Counted from the first letter of the stretch, positions 1-13,102 are shown. The stretch is DNA of 64,000 bases from Balaenoptera acutorostrata (GCF_949987535.1 NC_080080.1:61805006-61869005); one strand, 5' to 3'. The notes: a model not told the origin generated them from the letters alone. Program-made: numbers and translations.

Positions 1-359
1 TGCCCTTTAACTCTCAGAGCCTCAAGGCAAAAACAAACTGGTTTTGAAACAAATTTTCAATAGCGTAGCCCTGAGATTGCTAAGAATTTGCTGCACTTAG
101 ATGAGGCCAGAGTAAAACTTTCCCCCTGCTCCCTGAGACTAGATTCTGTCCTGGTACAAAAGAAAGTCAACAAGGCAGCAAGGACCTTCCCTGAGCACCT
201 GCAGGTTTCTGAGAAGATCTGGGGGAATCCCATAAACCTTCACTTGGACAGGTTTGACAACATCTTGGTAAATCCAGGAAACAGAAAGCAAAAGAGGCCC
301 ATAGCCCTTTTCTAGAGAGTAGAAAGAATCCTAGACTAGAGATGACTTCATAGAATATC
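1..359. other. unassigned non-coding stretch
   Basis: I see no recognisable gene, repeat family or regulatory element here. The short open frame across 88-315 has no recognisable domain and no coding context. Confidence 0.4.
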
Positions 360-885
360 TAGGCCAGAGGCTACAACTGGGCCATTTATAAGTAGAATAA
401 AGACTCCCTAAAGGTATCCATAATCCTGATCCCTGGAATCTGTAAATATGTTAATTTACACGGCAAAAGGGAATTTCCAGGTGTGATTAAAGTTAAGGGG
501 CTTGAAATGGGGAGATTATCCTGGATTATCCACATGGGTCCGTTCTAATCACACAAGTCCTTAAAAGTGGTTAACCTTTCACAGCTGTGGTCAGAGAGGT
601 CTGTGACAACAGAGAATGGGCCAGGGAAACATGACATTGCTGCCTTTGAAGACAGAGGAAGGGGCCCATGAGCCAAGGAATGTGGGTGACTTCTAGAAGC
701 TGAAAAAAGCAAGGAAAGAACATTTTCCCAAGAGTCTTAAGAAAGGAACACAGCCTGCCAGCACATTGATTTTTGTCCAGAAAGATCCATGTCAGACTTC
801 TGACCTACTGAACTGTGAGATAATAAATTTGTATTGTTTTAAGCCACTGAGTTTGTGATAATTTGTTAAAACCACAAAAGAAAAC
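360..885 (+). mobile_element. MLT1-type (ERVL-MaLR) LTR, old
   Basis: The stretch follows the typical MLT1 order: an early segment on a Gly-type 'fraction dissolved' pattern of gattaa/aaggg, a 'gattatcctggattatcc' core, a purine-rich middle with 'gccaaggaatg', then 'cttctgacctactgaactgtgag' and a polyadenylation signal AATAAA at 822-827 followed by 'gccactgagtttgtg'. This orientation and order place the LTR on the plus strand. It is diverged and I see no internal ERV sequence next to it, so it is probably a solo LTR. The subfamily cannot be fixed by eye. Confidence 0.75.
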
Positions 886-1779
886 TAATATAGCTGTCCA
901 CAGGCTACATATGGCCTACTGTTGGGAAATTTCACATAAGACCTTATTTCCACTTTCTTGAAAACCCAGAAAATCTGTGAACATGGGTTCACATTTTGCA
1001 CACAGAAGCAATTCACTGCAATGGAATAATGGTACCATCTTCCAACAAGCAAGGTGTTCTGTAGGTCATGACAGTCTCCATTACACACCTACCTCAGGTA
1101 GATTATCTGTTGACCCATCTAGCTACTACAGGTCTATGCATATGAACTCAAAGTAGCCTGACATGATTGACCAGACCTTAGTATTATGGAAGAGCAGTAG
1201 AATAATTCCAATGTGGCCAAAGAATATGTTGAAGATGGTAAAGCCTACAGGTTGTCATGCTGAGTTTTTTTATGCCAGGGGAAGAGTGAGGGGCTACAGC
1301 TGGGAGTAATAGCTGAGGAAGTCTCACAGTCAGAAATAAAGGCAATTCAGCAGACCTGTGAAAGCGAGAACAGCTAAGGACAGCACAAATGAGGACATTT
1401 CATTGTGAAATCGAGCAGGACCCTGTGGGGCCCTCCTGGGTGCAGAAGACTTTCCGTGTCCCTGTTTCCTGTTTGTAGGAAAAAGGCTTCAGCCTCCTAG
1501 ACCTTCCTTGAGTTCCAAAGGGCCAGTTCAAACAGTTACTGATTGGGAAGTGAGGGAATGCAGAAACAAAGGAGGAGCAGTCAAGAAACAATAGTGCCCT
1601 GATAAAGCAGAGTCCCAGTTTCTCATCAAGGGATATATAATAACAATACATCTTTGAGTTCTTCAACAGGAAGTAAAGCCCCACCCAAGTGGAGGATGGT
1701 AACTTCAGGCTGAGCACAAGATTCTTGGAGCACCGCCCTGTTACCTCACCACCAACCAATCGAAAGATAGTCACACACA
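886..1779. other. unassigned non-coding stretch
   Basis: No repeat family or gene was recognised. A 140-aa open frame on the minus strand (1400-1822) runs out into the neighbouring L1 fragment and shows no domain, so it is treated as chance. Confidence 0.35.
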
Positions 1780-2990
1780 CACTCTTTTGAAGAGTACAGG
1801 TTTTTATTTTGATGAAGTCCAATTTATCATGTTTTTCCCTTTTCTTTTGTGGTTAGTACAAAGAAACTTTTGCCAATCCCAAAGTTGCAAAGATTTTCTC
1901 CCATGTTCCTTTCTGTAAGTTGTATAGTTTTAGCTTTTATGTTTAACTATGATCCATTTCTAATTAATTTTGGCATAAGATACAAGATAAAGATCAAAGT
2001 TCATTTTCTTCCATATGGATAATCAATTGTTCCAATGTCATTTTTTTAAGTCTGGGCTTTCCTCTTTGAAGTGAACACCTTTGTCATAATTTATCAACTA
2101 TATAAACTGACTTGACTATCTCGAGATTTTTTTCTTTCATTGTTTTATGAATGTCTTTGTCTTTATGCAAATATTACACTGTCTTGATTATTGTAGCTTT
2201 AAAGTAAACTTTGAATTCAAGAAATATGAGTAATCCAACTTTGCTGTCAAAATTGTTTTGACTATTCTAGGTCTTTTGCATTTCCACATAACTTTAGACA
2301 CAGTTTCCTAATTCCTACTAGAAAGTCTGATGCAATTTTGACAGAGATCGTTTTGGATTTATTTATTTGGGAAGAATGGACATCTTAATGGTATTGAGTT
2401 TTCTACGCTATGAACATGATGTATCTTTCTATTCATTTGGATACCCTTTCATTTTTCTCAGCAATATTTTGTAGCTTTTAGTATAGAAATCTAAAATTTA
2501 TTCCTAAATGTTAATTGGTTTAGATTCTAAGTAGTAAGTTTTTTAAAATTTTCTAATTTTTGCTTTATTGTTGCCAAAGTATAGGAATAATATGATTTTT
2601 ATAAGTTGACCTTGTATCTGATTAATACTATTAATTGCGTGTGTCTGTGTCTGTGTGTGTATAGATTCCTTATGATATTCTACATAGGAAATTATGCCAT
2701 CTTCAAATATAGATAGTTACATTTATCCTTTTCAGTTTTTAAACATTTTTTTCTTACTTTATTGCATTGGCCAGGACTCTACTACAATGTCTAATCTAAA
2801 TGATGAGAAGGAACATCCTTATCTCATTCCCAGTTTTAGGGAGAAAACATTAAGCATGTTAGCTGTACATTTTTTGCAGAGGTCTTTTTCAGATTAAGGA
2901 AGTTATATTCTATTTCCAGTTTGCTGAGAATCTTTATCATGAATAGATATTCTACTGTGACTGAGATTTGCACATTCAATAAATCAGTAT
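1780..2990 (-). mobile_element. old L1 (L1M-type) ORF2 fragment, antisense
   Basis: Read on the minus strand this corresponds to the reverse-transcriptase part of L1 ORF2. On the plus strand it shows the usual antisense L1 landmarks in order: a segment around 2150-2290 like the 'cttgattattgtagctttaaagt' region, then 2370-2480 'tcttaatggtattgagttttc', then 2690-2720 where the L1 palm region lies. It is riddled with stops and indels, has lost both ends, and is far more diverged than the L1 copies at 12.8 and 54.4 kb. No coding capacity remains. Confidence 0.75.
2639..2661. repeat. imperfect (TG)n microsatellite
   Basis: A short run of TG with two TCTG interruptions lies inside the antisense L1M fragment. 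Confidence 0.7.
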
Positions 2991-4127
2991 ATGTGTAGCT
3001 TTTGCATTTAGACACAAGGTACTCATAGTTTGACTTTTAAGGCAAAAGTTTTTAAGAAATAACATTGAGTTTACAGGGTGCTGCTGCCCTCATCTGTTTA
3101 GACATGGGTAAAATGATAATAATTATGTTATTATTACTATTATTATTATACATATCAAGCAAGAAATGTCCTCCCCGAAGGGACTATATGTATTCCAACA
3201 GTTTTATTTCACCAAAGGAGATTATAATTACTTACTTTTTATAATATTCACAGTTTACTGGCGAGTTTTTACCTGTAAGGTCTCATTTGATCCTTCAAAC
3301 CTCAGAGGTATGTTAAACAGGTATTTTTACTATATTCATTTTACTGTGGCAGAAATAACGGCTTGGAGAGAGTAAATGAAACACCACCATAGATTTGAAA
3401 CTTTAACTTGGGAGTTTCTGCTTCTGTGTACAACTCCTTACTATTCAAACATTCCAGTTGGTTGTAGGTAGTAGGAACAAGATGGTTGCTACAGATAAGA
3501 ACATGGAAACTCCTCATTCTTAGGATTTAGTGGAATTTTATTTCTTTAAAGAGAATTTAAAAGTTGACAAATTTTGAAACATAGAATTCTACCTAATTTA
3601 TAAACTCACCCCTTAATAAATATAAGCATCTGAAGGTCAGGATCTGATTCTCAGCCTCTTGAACATGTCACTTCACATAGCTCAGTGCCAGACACTTAGG
3701 AGGCTACAATAAAAATGTATGGATTAGTCATCAGGAATACTACATGCAACTGCTTCTTCTGAGAGGAAGTATTAAGCTCAAATCCAACAACAGATTTTTA
3801 AATCTGGTAATGGTTTTTTATTACAGTGAAAGGAAATACCAAAAAAGAACTTTGCCCCTCAGGAGTCATGTTCTAACTCTAACATGTCTTAGTAGCTATT
3901 CGCTACCAACGTCTAAAAAATAATGAGTAATTATCATCTATTTATACTTTACTTAAAATCAAAGAACCAAATATGCTTTACACACATGTATATACTACAT
4001 ATGGCTTTAAATTGCTGTGACACAGATGTTGCCTCATTAACATCTATAATATACAGCAAAAGAGGAAGGATCTACATTTCAAGTGTGGACTATGATACAG
4101 TAATAAACGCTAAACAACATCACTCAA
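2991..4127. other. AT-rich unassigned stretch
   Basis: No gene recognised. An ATT/TTA-rich tract lies at about 3112-3150. The segment near 3600-3730 has a faint L2/MIR-like tail but cannot be assigned with confidence. Confidence 0.35.
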
Positions 4128-4278
4128 TATTACAATGATCTGTTTGTTCATCTTTATTTCCTACTAGACTGAAAACTCCCTGCAGGTCATGACTGTGTTG
4201 CTCACAACAACTAAATTGTTGTCTAACATGTGGTAGTGCTAAATAAATATTCGGTGAAGGAATGAATGAAACAAGTGC
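4128..4278 (+). repeat. LINE-2 (L2) 3' end
   Basis: The order 'actagactgaaaactccctg', 'caggtcatgactgtg', then 'ctaaataaatattcggtgaaggaatgaatga' is the L2 3' end with its terminal GAATGAATGA repeats. Only the last 150 bases or so are present, as is usual for L2 fossils. Confidence 0.75.
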
Positions 4279-4439
4279 CAAAACTGAAAGGTACCAGCTC
4301 ACGTTCTGAATGAAAGTACTTGTGCTTTTTCAATTTAATGGCAGAAGAGCTTGAACATAAGAACACATGCTGGGGAACAGGCCATTTTTCTATTAGATGC
4401 TTTATTTATCCCTACATCTTTCAGACAGGCAGAGGGAAT

Positions 4440-4680
4440 GTGTTCCAGGAAGGAGAGTGGGATGCTGGGTGTCAAGTCTCCAGGGTTTAATTCCCAACTC
4501 TGAATCTCACTAGCTTCAAGGCCTTGGGCAAGTCACTTAACCTCTGTTCCAAACAGAAATAATACCACCTCCTCCCAGGAGCACACCAAGGCAAGTTTGA
4601 TGGATGGCTAAGCTCTTAGAGTCTTTGATGAAATGTGCTGAATGGCTGCCAAGTATCACTACTGCTAATAATAATAATGT
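4440..4680 (+). repeat. MIR SINE
   Basis: The MIR core is visible: a 'cagggtttaattcccaactctg' segment followed by 'ccttgggcaagtcacttaacctctg', which is the diagnostic MIR central motif. The 3' part is diverged and ends near an ATA-rich stretch. Confidence 0.8.
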
Positions 4681-5289
4681 TTTTCTAACACAGTCCCACA
4701 GAGCAATATAAATTGGTAACAAGGGACAGATCGTTCCAACAAAGCAAATTGTGACCAATTCCTTTTGAAAGAAGGATGATACGCTTAATTCCACAATGGT
4801 ATCATTTTCTGTGCTCTGTTCTCTACTTACTTATAAGGAGAACAAGTTGTCACGTGTCTACGTGAGATGTTTACACTTCTTTAGAAAGGAGAAATGAAGG
4901 GGGAAAATTGGAAGCAAGCACCGACACAGTCATATTATGGAAATATCATGTTTCTTGGATAGGTTGATCATCTATATATAAAAAAAGTGATTAGTAAGGC
5001 AGAAATGTTGTCATTTGTTATTTCATCAGTTACATGGTTTTATTGCATCCCAGAAGAAAATTAAAGGAGACTCTAATCCATCAATTTAGTTTCAGAAGAT
5101 CTATTTCTTGAAATAGAAATATTATTTTACACTACTTAGGAGTTTTTCCTTTTTCCTTACAATGCCTAACATGATTTTAAAACAAGATTTATTAGATATT
5201 TTTCCTGGTTATAAAATAATGCATGTTTACTCTAGAAAATTTGGACAAAGATATAAAACATAAATGAATAAAAATTGGGATGTTGTTAT
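4681..5289. other. unassigned non-coding stretch
   Basis: AT-rich background; no gene or repeat family recognised. Confidence 0.35.
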
Positions 5290-5545
5290 AGAGTAGTAAT
5301 TTAAAATGTGTTCTCTGCTTAGACTGCCAGGGCTCAAGCCTGTGTCTGTCATTGTTAGTTTGATCAAACCTCTTAATTTCTGTGGGCTTCAGTTTCTTCA
5401 TCTTGTAAGTGGGACAATAATGCCCATCTTTCTGGTTGTTGTGAGAATTAAATTAAATTAAACAGTGCATGTGAAGCACTTAGAAGAGTGCCTGGTACAG
5501 AGAACATTGTTCACTAAATTACTATTGTTATTATATAATTACTCA
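5290..5545 (+). repeat. MIR SINE
   Basis: Nearly full MIR layout is seen: 'ctgccagggctcaagcctgtg', a degenerate core, 'cttcagtttcttcatcttgtaagtgggacaataatg', 'ggttgttgtgagaattaa' and 'gcacttagaagagtgcctggtacag'. These pieces are in the expected plus-strand order. Confidence 0.85.
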
Positions 5546-5629
5546 TAATCTCTAAACTTAAAGACAATTTTTCTGAAGTTCTTTCCATGAATATAAAATT
5601 TTATATTAAGTATATAGTTTCTTTTGCAA

Positions 5630-5978
5630 AATTGAATTTTCTCCCCAAAGTCATATGTTGAAATCTAATTCTCAGTGTGATAATACTTGGAGATGGGCCT
5701 TTGGGAAGTGATTAGTCATGAGGGTGGAGATGTTATGAATGAAATTTGTGCCCTTATAAAAAAGACCCCAGAGAGCTCTCTCATCCTTCTGACATGCGAG
5801 GGCACAGGGAGAAGTCAGCTTGTTTGTGAACAAGTAAATAGTTCCTCATCAGACACTGAATCTGCTGGTGCCTTGATCTTGAATTTCCCAGCCTCCAGAA
5901 CTGTGAGAAATAAATGTTTGTTGTTTTAGTCACCCAATCTACGGTATTTTGTTATAGCAGCCCAAACAGACTGAGATA
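5630..5978 (+). mobile_element. MaLR-type LTR (MLT1/MST group), old
   Basis: It opens with a 'gtcatatgttgaaatctaattctcagtgtgat' block, continues through 'gggcctttgggaagtgattagtcatgagggtggag' and 'gcccttataaaaaagacccca', and ends with 'ccagcctccagaactgtgagaaataaatg' and a terminal 'gcccaaacagactgagataag'. The AATAAA signal is at 5909-5914 and a TATA-like TTATAAA lies at about 5753-5760, placing the LTR on the plus strand. An 80-aa frame across it is accidental. No internal ERV is attached. Confidence 0.8.
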
Positions 5979-7031
5979 AGATCATACTGTACAAACTGTT
6001 TTTAATCTGCTTTTCATCACAGTATATTACAAAGATTTTCTTATGTCATTACATGTTTTTCTACCTCTTTGGAACAATCATTCAGGACAACAAATTTACA
6101 TTGATGGGTTTGATTTGTCAGACATTTAAATTGTTCCCAATTTTTGTTTTTTATAAAGAATACTGCAGTGACCAACATTTAATGCATCTCAACTTTGAGA
6201 TAGATCTCTAGAAGTAGAATTTCTGAGAAGTAAAGTAGGGGCATACTTTTAAAGCTTTTGATGTTAAATAATCCTCCAGAAAGTTTGAGACAGTAGTATA
6301 TGTTACAGCAATTTAATTTGTTCTATTAACTCTTTGTAAACATATGTTGTTTTTCCCTGCATGAGATAGGCCTAGGGTACTCTTTTATTGGAAACCAAGA
6401 GACAAAGGAATAAATGAAGAGAAAAGAATATAGATGAAAAGAGTGTGGATGACTTTTGCATTTTTCTGAGATCAGTTTCTACTGAGGTAATCTATGGATG
6501 GGCATCTCAGATTTATAAACCTTGGTTAAAAACTGACAAGCATATACTCTACCCCTCAACGCTATTTGGAAGAGTTGTTTTCAAACCTCTTATTTTTTTC
6601 TTTTTTTTCTTATAAGACATGATATCAAGACCATTTTGAAATAGCTATATTCTGGAATTATTTATATTACATTCGTACAATTTACTTACATTAAAATATC
6701 AGTTAAGAGAAAGCAAAGATTTCCTTTGACATTTTTCCCCCAAATTTACATTTTTTTAATTAAAAACACATCATGTTTATTTAAACTGATACAAGTAAGA
6801 GATAGCTCCTGATATATGGAACCTGACGTCAGTTTGTATTTCTCTATTCACTAATTTATACTTGCCCAACAGTTGGCCTCTTCACTTTTTTAACCTTGAT
6901 TTTTGTTCTCTGAACTGCTCTTCAAAAGGCACAATACAACTAGGGTTATATTCATTGAGTCTAGAAAGGAATCCATGAATGGGTTCAGTTTCACAGAAGG
7001 AGAAGAAAATAGAGGCTCAGTTATTTGAATC
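5979..7031. other. AT-rich unassigned stretch
   Basis: No gene found. 5980-6240 has the feel of an old antisense LINE 3' region ('cccaattttt' followed by 'aatactgcagtgacc'), but it is too diverged for a firm call. Confidence 0.35.
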
Positions 7032-7047
7032 AAGACCTGCCCCTTGA

Positions 7048-7744
7048 GAATGTAAGTTGGTGCAGCCACTATGGAAAACAGTATGGAGGTCCCTCAAAAT
7101 ACTAAAAATAGAGTTGCCATATGATCCAGCAATCCCACTCCTAGGCATATATTTGGACAAAACTATAATTCAAAAAGATACATGCATCCCTATGTTCATA
7201 GTAGCACTATTCACAATAGCCAAGACATGAAAACAACCTAAATGTCCATCTACAGATGAATGGATAAAGAAGATGTGATGTATATATACAATGGAATAAT
7301 ACTCGGCCATAAAAAAGAACAAAATAATGCCATTTGCAGCAACATGGATGGAATTAGAGATTATCAAACTAAGTCAGAAAGAGAAAGACAAATACCATAT
7401 TATATCACTTACATGTGGAATCTAAAATATGACACATATGAATTTATCTATGAAACAGAAACAGACTCACGGACATATAGAACAGACTTGTGGTTGCCAA
7501 GGGGAAAGGGGAGTGGGGGAGGGATGCACTGGGAGTTTGGGATTAGCAGATGCAACCTTTTATATAGAGAATGGATAAACAACAAGATCTGACTGTATTG
7601 CACAGGGAACTATATTTAATATCCTGTGATAAACCATAATGGAAAATAATATAAAAAAGAATGTATATGTATATCTAACTGACTTACTTTGCTGTACAGC
7701 AGAGATTAACACAACATTGTAAATCAATTATACCTCCCCAAAAA
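7048..7744 (+). mobile_element. 5'-truncated L1 with 16-bp target duplication
   Basis: This is the last ~340 bases of L1 ORF2 plus its 3'UTR and a short A-rich tail. The start matches the region after the ORF2 Cys-His motif (compare 19051 onward in the full-length copy), and the 3'UTR contains a G-rich stretch near 7500-7525. It is flanked by a perfect 16-bp direct repeat AAGACCTGCCCCTTGA at 7032-7047 and 7745-7760. Stops and indels break the ORF2 frame. Its 3'UTR differs from the young L1s in this window but resembles, in reverse, the fragments at 22748 and 30904, so it is from an older cetartiodactyl subfamily. Confidence 0.93.
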
Positions 7745-7760
7745 AAGACCTGCCCCTTGA

Positions 7761-10700
7761 TGTTAATGAATCTAGTACCTATGTTTCATAGAAACATTCT
7801 TCATGTACTGCCATGAATGGTAGACATCTAAATTCTACATATAAAGCTGTAATTTCATTGAAGAATTCTAGTGCTATTGATAAATGATGTCACTGGTAAA
7901 CTGTGCTCAAAATACAACTTTAATTATTTACACCAGGGTCTACATTATTTCTATATTATACCTGTCATAGCACGGTCCTGTCCTGGGCCTGCCAACAGGA
8001 CCAGAATGATCACTGATTCCAACAGTGGGTGAGGTAGACCAGCATGGCAGCATCAGTCAACCACTTCACAGAAAAGTGAGAGTGATGCAGGGTCTGGTTA
8101 CAGTAGAAGGGGTAAAATGTACACAAAAGCTATTTTGCAAACTCTCTTGTGGAGGGAAAAGAGAGCTTCCTGGGGACTTGAGTGATTAGCACCTGCTGAC
8201 CTCGTAGAAGTAGAAAACTGTTTCTGTTATTCTCTCACTCTCACTGCGCCCCCCCTCATTATTATTTGGCTTACAGATACCTCTGAGATTCCTCTGATAA
8301 CAGCAGGGAACCCAGAAGATTTATTTTAGATATTTTCATTTTGAACATACGTGTGCCTGTGAGCAGACCCCAGTCTCTTTTAACAAGATCACCTTGTTTG
8401 TGACTTGTCTTATAATGAAGTCCCCAGGAAAAAGTAATCTGGTCTGGGCACATAAAGATGATTAAGAGAATTTGGATGCATTCTATTTACCCAAAATTTC
8501 ACTTAAAGGAAATCTTCAAGCTAAAGTCATTTTTATTTATTCAAGAATAATTTTATGGCACAAATGAAATTACACATAATGTTTTGACCTAAGTTTATAA
8601 ATTGTAAGGTTCAATGTCACATAATGGTATTGTTGGGAGTGACTCCTACTTGGTAGGGATGTTTATGTACCTTTTCAAACACTCTCCCATGAAGAAGATG
8701 AAAGAGGTGTCATGGGACGGGCTTTAACTTCCCATTAATCACAACCAGCATCTGACAGTCCCCAAGGAGCCCAAGTAATTCACGTGACAGCCTGAACGAA
8801 GAGAACTTTCTCCATAGAAAAAGAGAAACACCAGTTGTATGTGATCCTACCAGCCATGTGTAAGTGGAAGATATTTTGGAATCGATGTGTGTACAACTCT
8901 AACACAGATTTTATAATGGTTACAGCTGAGAAATAAATACTCTTAGATGAAAAGTACCTAAGACTAATTTGTTTTATCAAGAGACGACATAATAGAGGGA
9001 GAGTCTAAAGGGAAAGTTCAAAAAATGACAATAGTAATTGCATTAGGTAGTTGGGATTATTGATGTTTCTTAATTATTTCAAAAAAGCAGAGGTTCCCAT
9101 TAGTGTTCTAAGAATTTTTAGAAAGTGTATCCCATCAACCTAATCAGGTTCAATCTCTGACCAGGACAGTGAACAGTTCAATAGATGAGACACAAAAATT
9201 CATCCACCTTTAGAAATAGATATGGTTTATTAGAAAAAAAGACCATGTAAAACTCTAAACTTACCGAAAACAATATCATATTTTATGCAATATCTTACAG
9301 TTTTCAAAGCACTTTCAAAAACATTTAAAATATGTTAACATATGAGTTGAACTCTTACTAAAATATTCTGGAAAAGGTATTTTGAAAAAGTCCCATGAAT
9401 CTGTTTTCTAACTTGAATTAAAAACTCTCTATAAAGTAAGTCTTACAGGTGGGCAAGAAAAAAATAATCAGTGTTAGCTCTAGATGGTCAATGTGATTTA
9501 TCGTCCAACCTAGAAACATTGCAGTGTAAAATAAATGGTTAATCTGCCCTTCACTACATAATTTACATTTAATTACTGGGGCAGAATATTAGAAAAGTCT
9601 TTGGGATTTGGTGAACAATTCCCTATCCAGCCAGACTCCTGGTCTTTTAATATTAAGACAATTATTTAAAAACCAAATCTGAAGTGTTAGCCTGGCCTCA
9701 TGTCCCCACGAGGGAACGTCTCATGTAGACTCATGCAGGTGGTCTGTCCCACTCCCTCACAGGTTTATGCCTTCTCATGGGATTTTCTGACCTGCAACTT
9801 GGAAGAAGAACAGGCAATAATTCCAGGTTCTCTTTTTGAAGCTGCCTGCCTATGGAAAATCTATGTTCTGGTCTCTATCCTCTGAGTGCTAAGCTTCTTG
9901 GTCAGAAGGCTCATACAGGGGTGTCTTATGGTGGCCCAGCTCACTGTGACCATATGGCTGGGTATAATTATGGAGTGAAGAATTAGGAAAATGTACACTG
10001 AGGCCATATCCTCCAGCTTAGCTTTTATCAGTAAGGAATATTTTGATCTTCATCTGCTTCCTATGGCTACAGAGTTTTATTATCTGAGTGTTTCAAGAGA
10101 CCAAAGGAGTGATGCACAGTCTATTGACTTTGAAAGATGGATACAAGGACTGATATTTAGGTACCAAAATGAAACATGGTGATCTTTGCTTCTGATGGTG
10201 CAGCTGGGAGACTTATTTATTTAGTGCTTTGTAGATCCAGGCCTTCTAGAATTGTATCCTGGTATTTTTGAGGCAGCATATCTGTGCTGTTTTTCCAGTG
10301 GGGCAACTGGTTATTAGCTGGGACAGACCCCAGCGAGCTGGCCATCAGGCTTTCATGTACATGTCGTTGCTGCTGCCCACAAATTACACAGGGGCAGCTT
10401 GGCCTTGTATTGCAGATGAGACCAAGAAAAGGATTAGAAGATCATAGAAAAAGAGATTCTTTCTGTAATATATCATTGTGCGGGCTCTTTAGGCACAGGT
10501 TGTATGGAAAGATTTTAGCTTTATTGCATTTTTTTTTTCCCAACAAGACCTTCAAGCTAGGGCTTTAGATTTCAGAGCAGTTAAGTTCTGCTTGAGCAAC
10601 AGAGCTTCATACCAGGTATAGTCTTTCCTGATCTGCATTTCAGTTGTCAAGGGGTGAAGTGTGGAAGGCTCACACCCTGCATTCACATGGTCTCAAAAAA

Positions 10701-11539
10701 ACTCTGCCCAACCCATTGTCTTCAGGTAACTAGGTTCAGACTCAGAGGGATAGTGATTACATCAATGAATAGCCCCCAGTAGAGGAACACTTATTAAGTA
10801 AGGGATAGACCATCTTTGCTTGAGGTAGAGAAGCCACCTAATGAAATTTGTTCAAACCCAAAAGCTAAGAAGGCAAATAGAAAAGTCTGTGCTAGGAATA
10901 CTCTGTCTTCAAGAACCAGGTTTGTTCTGGTAACAAAGAAGAATTGGATTGGATTTTAAAAACTATCAAAACATGATCTTTGGGAAAATGAAAGAGAAAT
11001 AAAGAACGTTTGGTTAAGAGGAAGAGAGAGATTTTCTTAGGAGCAAGGTTAAGTTCTTACAGAAGAGGGTAGGCCAAAATAAGCAGAAAAACAATACCTT
11101 GGAGGTCAGTCTGGGCAAAGAAGAAAGGGGAGAAATGATACACCCAGGTTTAGTGTCCTTATAGATAGGATTAGGCAAGAGTATTCTAGTTGTTACTTGA
11201 TCAAAAAGTGTGATTGGGGTTCAAAGTAAACAACCAGAGGAAGGGCAGCAAGATCTCTAGAAGCTCACTGGAATGATTTTCTCAGAAGGAGCCTGGATCC
11301 AGAAAACCAGGGAGAAGCATACCCTTAAAACCACCAATAGTTGCTCCCTTAAGGCTTGAATCAAATGTCAACTAGCAGCTTTATAAAAGTTAGACATATA
11401 TCAGAAGAAAGGATTAGAGAATCATGTTTAAGGCATTAGTAGGTACACCAGTGATCACCTCTCTCTTGAGGTAAAATGCCTGGGAAATGTATGAATAAGA
11501 GAAGTTTCAGGGAAGATAACGCATAATACCTCCTGCTAT
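7761..11539. other. unassigned non-coding stretch
   Basis: No exon, RNA gene or repeat family could be assigned with confidence over this 3.8 kb. Open frames (for example 9700-9885, 9991-10182 and 10284-10568 plus strand) are short, show no domain and have no support. It may hold old repeats beyond recognition by eye. Confidence 0.3.
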
Positions 11540-11755
11540 GTATCATGAACTAATCTCAGAAATTTACCTATGAGTTTATTTAATATTTATAATAATCTCA
11601 TAAGGGAGGGAATGTTAATGATCCCATTTTACATATAAGACAACTGAGGCAAAGTAACTTAAAGGAGTTGCCCAGGGATATATATAACTAGGAAATAAAA
11701 TAGCTTAAATTCAAACTCATGTCATTTAGCTCCAGAATCTGGACTCTTGGGCACT
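11540..11755 (-). repeat. MIR SINE, antisense
   Basis: Read on the plus strand the reverse MIR signature appears in order: 'taatctcataagggaggg', 'gatcccattttacatataagacaactgaggcaaagtaactt', then 'gttgcccagggatat' and a terminal 'ctccagaatctgg'. These are the complements of the MIR core. Confidence 0.8.
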
Positions 11756-12539
11756 ATAATTTACTATGTCTTATATTGAAGTTCAGTGCTAGGTTCGATG
11801 GTCATCTGATGAGAGAATGCTTCCCGAGTAGGATTATTCAATGTGGGGATGGGGTGGAGGAAGTAGACACATTTGTTTGAAATATATACACTTTTGGAAG
11901 ACTCTCAGTTCATTGAATTCATGCTTCTTAAAGGATAGGTGTGCAGGTAGTTATGGAGGCAGGCTAAATCGAGAGGAGAATGTTAGAAAAATAAATATCT
12001 GAAAAGAAGATTGGAAGATCCAGCAAACAGAGTGAGCTTTTTATGTGTCAGAGAAAGAAAGGGACAATGTAAGTTAATTGTAAAAACACAACTGAGTCTC
12101 CCTAAAATGAGGCTGAGGATAAAGAGAACACAAGAGACATGTTCCAGTGCTGCCAAAAAAATGTTATGGCAGAAGAAAATATTTTTGTTGACATTAAAGT
12201 TGTTGAGTTATTCAAGACCTGATGAGATAAAGAGCTCAGGAAAATTCAGGTTCTAGGGAAGGAAGCACGGCCAAAGTATTGCGCTTGACTGGGCCTTGAG
12301 GGACACAGATGCTCAAAACTCCAACAGTTCAGCAATCTGCTGGAGGTGATTCTTCAGGTGAAGCAAAACTAATGAAATCTAGAAGGCAGAATTCATGGGC
12401 CTTAGTTCCATTATCAGCAGCAGTAAGAAATGCTAGCTCATAAAGATAGAATGGATAGGGCAGTGAAAATACTTTCTATGATATTTAATGATGGACATAT
12501 GTCATGATGCTTTTGTCCAAACCCATAGAATGTATAACA

Positions 12540-12750
12540 CCAAGAGTGAATCCTAAGGGGAACTGTGGACTTTGGATGATTCTGATGTGTCAATGTAGGA
12601 TCATCGTTGGTAAAAAAAAATGTACCATTCTAGTGAGTGATGTTGATAATAGGGAGGCTATGAATGTGTGAGGACAGGGCGTATACGGGAAATCTCTGTA
12701 CTTCCCTCTCAACTTTGTTGTATACCTAACACTCTCTTAAAAGTATCTTT
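12540..12750 (+). repeat. old L1M-like 3' end, provisional
   Basis: The block 'atagaatgtataacaccaagagtga', 'gatgtgtcaatgtaggatcatc', 'gggaaatctctgtacttccctctcaa' is a recurrent mammalian interspersed repeat, which I take to be an L1M 3' end from memory. The family name is uncertain. The young L1 copy A landed at its 3' edge. Confidence 0.5.
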
Positions 12751-12774
12751 AAAAAATAGAATGGGATGATAGAG

Positions 12775-12784
12775 AAGATGGCGG
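12775..12784 (+). promoter_or_regulatory. YY1-type site at L1 copy A start
   Basis: AAGATGGCGG lies 11 bases from the element's first base. In human L1 a YY1 site in the same place sets the transcription start. The match to the AAnATGGCnG core is exact. Confidence 0.7.
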
Positions 12785-13102
12785 AAGAGTAAGACGCGGA
12801 GATCACATTCCTTCCCACAGATACAGTAGAAATACTCCTACACGTGGAACGGCTCCTACAGAACACCCACTGAATGCTGGCAGAAAACGTCCGACCTCCA
12901 AAAAGGCAAGAAACTCCCCCCGTACTTGGGTAGGGCAAAAGAAAAAAGAAATAACAGAGACAAAAGAATAGGGACGGCACCTGCACCAGTGGGAGGGAGC
13001 CGTGAAGGAGGAAAGGTTTCCACGCACTAGGAGCCCCTTCGCGGGCGGAGACTGCGGGGGGCGGAGGGGGGAAGCTTCGGAGCCACGGAGGAGAGCGCAG
13101 CC

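Noticed and set aside
1400..1822. 140-aa open frame on the minus strand
   Set aside because: No domain, composition like translated non-coding DNA, and it runs into an antisense L1M fragment.
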